Shown here: in pieces, positions 6,104-6,744 of the stretch
Layout of the letters: the number at the start of each line of letters is the position of its first letter
Numbering within the stretch: the first letter of the stretch is position 1
DNA from: Methanobacteriota archaeon
GTDB taxonomy: Archaea; Thermoplasmatota; Thermoplasmata; UBA10834
DNA: 6,744 nucleotides
Assembly (NCBI GenBank): GCA_011391345.1
Contig: JAABQR010000150.1
Location: 1-6,744, forward strand
Direction: 5' to 3'
Made by a program: the position numbers and the translations under genes
Notes under the pieces: model-generated
Databases searched by the model: none
The model's input: the letters and a program-made list of their open reading frames with translations, nothing else
What the model was told of the DNA's origin: nothing

Positions 6104-6744
6104 TCAGAGCGTGAGGACCTCTTCCCTGATGTCTACGCCTTTCTCCCTCAGTCGCCGCATGAAGTCCTCGGCAGGCAGCTGCTCGGGTATCACGATCCCC
6201 TTCTCTTTGACCTGGCCGTCGATGAGCATCTCCGTGGCGACCGCGCCGCCAGTGCCGACGAAGTACGCCCCACCGTTTGTGTGGTAGAGTTCGTACGCCT
6301 TCTCATGCGACATTATGGTCCAGACCTTGACGACGGTCTTCCTCCCGTCCTTGATGCCGGTGACCTTCACAACGAAGCACGTGTCCCCCTTCACCTTGTC
6401 TGCGAACGCAGCTGGCGGAGGGAGCATCGCCGCGACAACGTCCAGCGGTCTGACCTTGGCTCCCTTGATGTCCACGGGCACCTTGCTCAGCAGCCCCCAC
6501 TTGCGGAACATCTCGGCGGCATGCGCGAACCTGTCGTCGATCCCTATGTTAAAGGACGCCTCCTTCAGCGTCGGGATGCCCATGGGCATGAAGTAGGTCT
6601 CGTCGTGGTTCGTGCTGTACACCGGCAACGGGCCGATGGGCGCAGGGAAATCGTATACCTGCCTGGCGCTGAGCGGTGGGATGAACTCGATCCTCCCTTT
6701 CCGGTACACAGCCGCGGGTACACTGGTCTCGTCCAGTAGGTCCA
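6104..6744 (-). CDS. Saccharopine dehydrogenase-family protein, N-terminus beyond window
   Basis: The C-terminal 212 residues of a protein that enters from the right edge; the frame stays open to the last base, so the GTG at 6709 is not the start. The order of segments fits the C-terminal domain of archaeal saccharopine dehydrogenase-like (LYS9/COG1748) proteins: VYRKGRIEFIPP, then DFPAPIG, then YSTNHDET (fragment residues 42-49), a Gly-rich GTGGAVATEM (163-172) and KGIVIPEQ (181-188). The NAD(P)-binding Rossmann half, usually about 150-200 residues, is missing from view. The family interconverts amino acids through reductive joining of an amine and a keto acid. Many archaeal members are not shown to make lysine and may act on other substrates, including polyamine precursors. 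It converges on the TrmB-like gene with a 40-base gap and is unlikely to be part of that unit. Confidence 0.85.
   Translation of the reverse strand, partial: DLLDETSVPAAVYRKGRIEFIPPLSARQVYDFPAPIGPLPVYSTNHDETYFMPMGIPTLKEASFNIGIDDRFAHAAEMFRKWGLLSKVPVDIKGAKVRPLDVVAAMLPPPAAFADKVKGDTCFVVKVTGIKDGRKTVVKVWTIMSHEKAYELYHTNGGAYFVGTGGAVATEMLIDGQVKEKGIVIPEQLPAEDFMRRLREKGVDIREEVLTL

Overview
The window looks like chromosomal DNA of a GC-rich archaeon. It starts inside a TATA-box binding protein (TBP) gene. It also holds a TrmB-type winged-helix regulator, a CxxC-x17-CxxC zinc-ribbon protein of a kind common in archaea, and an archaeal-type RND/MMPL exporter. A euryarchaeal or Thermoplasmata-like lineage would fit, but this is inference from gene content only. 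No mobile element, CRISPR array, tRNA or rRNA is visible.

Layout. The left part reads rightward: the 3' three quarters of tbp (to 439), a 278-base gap with two inverted repeats and a candidate promoter, then a 61-residue zinc-ribbon gene (718-903). A short AT-rich convergent gap (904-1076) separates it from two leftward genes. These are a 351-residue alpha/alpha-toroid protein related to prenyltransferases and squalene cyclases (1077-2132) and, upstream of it, a 985-residue RND/MMPL-family membrane exporter (2210-5167). The exporter is divergent from a rightward TrmB-like regulator (5284-6063). Their 116-base shared gap holds a palindromic TATA-like element and a clean inverted repeat, so it looks like a control region. 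At the right edge a leftward saccharopine dehydrogenase-family gene converges on the regulator after 40 bases and runs off the window.

How the genes may work together. The regulator, the exporter and the toroid protein form the most coherent unit: a local regulator divergent from an exporter whose transcript probably continues into the toroid gene (77-base gap, no evident promoter). The pairing resembles in outline the bacterial hopanoid arrangement, where the RND protein HpnN occurs with squalene-hopene cyclase. However, this toroid protein is half the usual cyclase length and lacks the catalytic DxDD motif. A lipid or terpenoid link is therefore a hypothesis only. TBP and the zinc-ribbon protein look like housekeeping or nucleic-acid-related functions.
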